Program-made: the position numbers and the translations under genes
Notes under the pieces: generated by a model
What the model was told of the DNA's origin: nothing
Database searches by the model: none
Seen by the model: the letters and a program-made list of their open reading frames with translations, nothing else
In this document: piece after piece, positions 5,812 through 7,051 of the stretch
Position numbering within the stretch: position 1 is the first letter of the stretch
Layout of the letters: every line of letters starts with the position of its first letter
Source of the DNA: Candidatus Pacearchaeota archaeon
Lineage (GTDB): Archaea; Nanobdellota; Nanobdellia; Pacearchaeales; GW2011-AR1
Direction: 5' to 3'
NCBI GenBank assembly: GCA_016234025.1
Contig: JACQLL010000080.1
Location: 1-7,051, forward strand
Length of the DNA stretch: 7,051 nucleotides

Positions 5812-5868
5812 ATGACAACTCAAACAGATTTAGAAGATAAAATGACAGAGACATATCAGTATGCCTGA
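5812..5868 (+). pseudogene. orf15 stub: truncated gene start at the operon end
   Basis: An exact junction (GGAGGAATAAG, 5801-5811) is followed by an ATG and only 18 codons (MTTQTDLEDKMTETYQYA) to TGA 5866-5868. The first 11 codons closely match the frame starting at 6643 (MTTQTNLDDKI), at both protein and DNA level. The strong ribosome site shows that a real gene once began here. The match stops around 5842, and the last bases (5856-5868) are shared with the 3' end of vapC on the other strand. The simplest reading is a gene cut by the arrival of vapBC or by a deletion. A tiny leader peptide is a less likely alternative. Confidence 0.65.
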
Positions 5869-6263
5869 ATTTTCAGCCCTTGAATTTTTTCAAAATGTCT
5901 TTCATTTCTGGTAATAAGGGTTTCGCTGTTTTTTATGCAAATCGAAGCAATCATTATGTCTTCTATATCGATTATATCGCCTTCGTTCATCAAATCAGCC
6001 TCTATTTTTCCAGTTAAAATAGCGCTTTCTTTCTTAAGGTCGAGTATTTTAAATGACGAAATGATTTCATTAATATTTTCAATTTCTTCCTGAGTAATGT
6101 GCTTAAGATTCTTCTTTAGGTATAAACCCCTAAACAATTCTGTTAGACTTGGAGCCGCGATGGTTATTCTTTCTCCTTTGCTAATTATTTTATCTTCTAT
6201 GCTTTCTACTTTTTGTCTTCCTTTTATTACATCTATGAGAAATGTTGTGTCCAGACAGACCAT
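5856..6263 (-). CDS. vapC: VapC-type PIN-domain ribonuclease toxin
   Basis: Encodes 135 aa, the usual size for VapC. PIN-domain proteins of this kind are Mg-dependent ribonucleases that block translation by cutting tRNA, rRNA or mRNA; the target here is unknown. Visible motif residues are Asp5 in MVCLDTTFLID, Glu42 in SLTELFRG, Asp102 in DIEDIMIAS, and the C-terminal TRNERHF (Asn120), so all PIN positions are present and the enzyme looks intact. The ATG at 6263-6261 shares one base with the vapB TGA and has AGGAG 8 nt upstream; a GTG three bases earlier is an alternative. It is co-transcribed with vapB. The stop region overlaps the orf15 stub, so vapBC converges on the big operon. Confidence 0.92.
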   Translation of the reverse strand: MVCLDTTFLIDVIKGRQKVESIEDKIISKGERITIAAPSLTELFRGLYLKKNLKHITQEEIENINEIISSFKILDLKKESAILTGKIEADLMNEGDIIDIEDIMIASICIKNSETLITRNERHFEKIQGLKIQAY

Positions 6264-6514
6264 CACTCCAACTCCTTTAAAATTTTTCGCGTTTTTTTCT
6301 TCTGCATTATTCTATGAACTTTTCTCATTTCAATAATGTTTTTTTCGAGTGATTCTCCTGCTTCTTTTGAAAGTATGCCGTGCAGTTCCTTCAGCTTATT
6401 TTTACTTCCTAAATTATCCGTGATTATTTCCGAGAAGCTTTCTCTTTCTCGGTTCCTTAAACTCGCGAGTATCTTGTAAGCTTCTTCTGTTATTGAAATT
6501 GTTTTTGTTGCCAT
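6263..6514 (-). CDS. vapB: VapB-type antitoxin (archaeal PF02697-like)
   Basis: Encodes 83 aa. The N-terminus MATKTISITEEAYKILASL, followed by RERESFSEII, is typical of the archaeal VapB antitoxin family (PF02697, formerly DUF217), with a short strand and helices that form a ribbon-helix-helix-like DNA-binding part. The C-terminal half (about 48-83, very rich in Lys, Arg and Glu) should wrap the VapC active site. In such pairs the antitoxin neutralises the toxin and, with it, represses its own promoter. Its stop overlaps the vapC start, so the two are coupled. No Shine-Dalgarno precedes the ATG, and a TATA box about 26 nt upstream implies a leaderless transcript. Confidence 0.9.
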   Translation of the reverse strand: MATKTISITEEAYKILASLRNRERESFSEIITDNLGSKNKLKELHGILSKEAGESLEKNIIEMRKVHRIMQKKKTRKILKELE

Positions 6515-6535
6515 CTCTATGCGTGTATGTATGTG

Positions 6536-6550
6536 TATTTAATATTTTCT
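6536..6550 (-). promoter_or_regulatory. Promoter of vapBC (leaderless)
   Basis: Read on the minus strand, AGAAAA (6550-6545) acts as a BRE and TATTAAATA (6544-6536) as the TATA box. The box centre is about 26 nt before the vapB ATG, so transcription should begin at or next to the start codon. The stretch between (6521-6535) is a run of CATA and ACAC units that could serve as the self-regulation site. Confidence 0.65.
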
Positions 6551-6586
6551 ATATTCAAAGATTATTTGATAGTAGCAACACTAAAA

Positions 6587-6600
6587 GAAAGATTTAAATA
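6587..6600 (+). promoter_or_regulatory. Archaeal BRE/TATA promoter, copy of the operon promoter
   Basis: GAAAGA (6587-6592) followed by TTTAAATA (6593-6600) is a BRE/TATA pair. The bases TTTAAATATG, three variable bases and GATTT are arranged exactly as at 141-158, and both boxes have ATAGTAG 15-17 bases upstream. Expected transcription start is near 6619-6624. It fires rightward, divergent from the vapBC promoter. Confidence 0.75.
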
Positions 6601-6621
6601 TGGTTGATTTGTAGGGAGAGG

Positions 6622-6960
6622 ATGGGAAAACTAAAAACTAAAATGACAACCCAAACAAATTTAGACGATAAGATTGAACAGCTGCGAGTAATGGCTGATA
6701 ATATAGCTTAGAGGTTAGGAACTGGCGAAAAACACAAAGAATATGGTCGGTCTTCATGGGACGTTGCATTAACCGAAGGAGATTTGCACATAACGAGCAA
6801 AGGAGTTTCATTAACAGAAAGATTGAAACCATCAATAACTACAATAACCTATAAAGGAAAATTGGTGTTGGATGTGAAGGAACAAAGCATCAGAAAACCA
6901 CGAAGATATATTCCCGGAAAAGAATGGGAAAAAGAATTAGAAGAACCCTATTACAGATAA
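6622..6960 (+). pseudogene. orf16: reading frame interrupted by an in-frame TAG
   Basis: From ATG 6622 the frame runs 29 codons to TAG 6709-6711, then stays open for 82 more codons to TAA 6958-6960. The ATG at 6622 is at leaderless distance from the TATA box (6593-6600); ATG 6643 is in the same frame and is where the match to the orf15 stub begins (MTTQTNLDDKI). After the TAG there is no in-frame ATG, so the second part has no clear start. The downstream part looks like real protein (VALTEGDLHITSKGVS, then ITTITYKGKLVLDV, and a charged tail KEWEKELEEPYYR). The family is not recognised. A nonsense mutation in a decayed gene is most likely; readthrough or amber recoding is the less likely alternative, since orf7 uses TAG as a normal stop. 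Confidence 0.6.
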
Positions 6961-7051
6961 TAAAAATAAGAGTTACCGAAGTTATTTTACAATTTATAGT
7001 GAACCAACTAAGTTTCTCGGTGTTGGTTCCCTAATAGTCCACCAATAAAAA
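6961..7051. other. Non-coding right edge with one hairpin
   Basis: No reading frame is supported here. GAACCAAC (7001-7008) and GTTGGTTC (7022-7029) are exact inverted repeats with a 13-nt loop. No T-run follows on the plus strand, so a terminator is not convincing. The stretch TTATTTTACAATTTAT (6982-6997) is AT-rich and could end transcription of orf16, as archaeal terminators can be simple T-rich tracts. Confidence 0.5.

Noticed and set aside
6097..6336. Plus-strand frame of 79 codons opposite vapC and vapB
   Set aside because: It is the complement of two clear family members and has no start signals.
6430..6470. Inverted repeat CCGAGAA/TTCTCGG and palindrome ACTCGCGAGT
   Set aside because: Both are inside vapB coding sequence, are short, and give no sign of a function beyond chance.
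80..6989. Shared 11-mer AAGTTATTTTA at 80-90 and 6979-6989 as paired IS ends
   Set aside because: The word is AT-rich and short, and the flanking bases do not match, so it does not support a second IS end.
7001..7029. Hairpin as a terminator or RNA gene
   Set aside because: There is no T-run after it and no match to tRNA, C/D box or H/ACA features; kept only as a hairpin.
1..7051. CRISPR array, tRNA or rRNA
   Set aside because: No regularly spaced repeats and no cloverleaf or rRNA sequence were seen on either strand.

Overview
The window looks like an accessory locus of an AT-rich archaeon. The evidence is archaeal promoters (purine-rich BRE followed by TTTAAATA), one probably leaderless transcript, and an antitoxin of the archaeal VapB type (PF02697-like). 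A small-genome (DPANN-type) archaeon or one of its mobile elements fits the style, but no marker gene fixes the lineage.

Layout: (1) 1-120 holds the last 29 codons of a DDE/rve transposase (IS3/IS481 type) and three short dyads, so the window starts at the right end of an insertion sequence. (2) A BRE/TATA promoter at 135-148 drives (3) one tightly packed plus-strand operon, 179 to about 5868. It has 14 intact small genes (orf1-orf14, 88-261 aa) and an 18-codon stub (orf15). Nine junctions are 4-nt ATGA overlaps, four are 1-nt gaps and one is a 14-nt overlap. I recognise none of the proteins. Six carry one or two predicted membrane segments (orf1, 2, 8, 10, 12, 13); the others look soluble and charged. 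(4) A minus-strand vapB-vapC toxin-antitoxin pair (5856-6514) converges on the operon end and overlaps the stub. (5) A divergent promoter at 6587-6600 is a close copy of the operon promoter. It drives a reading frame whose first codons match the stub at 5812 and which is interrupted by an in-frame TAG. (6) The last 90 bases are non-coding and contain one hairpin.

The most unusual feature is the way genes are joined. The 15-mer GGAGGAATAAGATGA occurs five times at gene boundaries, with near copies at several more. It supplies a strong Shine-Dalgarno, a start codon and stops in two of three frames, and in one frame it makes the upstream protein end in Gly-Gly-Ile-Arg. Two copies extend as a 24-nt identity into the coding sequence (MTTQ starts). 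Together with the copied promoter, the copied gene start, the IS remnant and the vapBC pair, this suggests a region built and rearranged from modules. The operon probably encodes a co-translated, membrane-associated set of proteins; its function cannot be read from the sequence.
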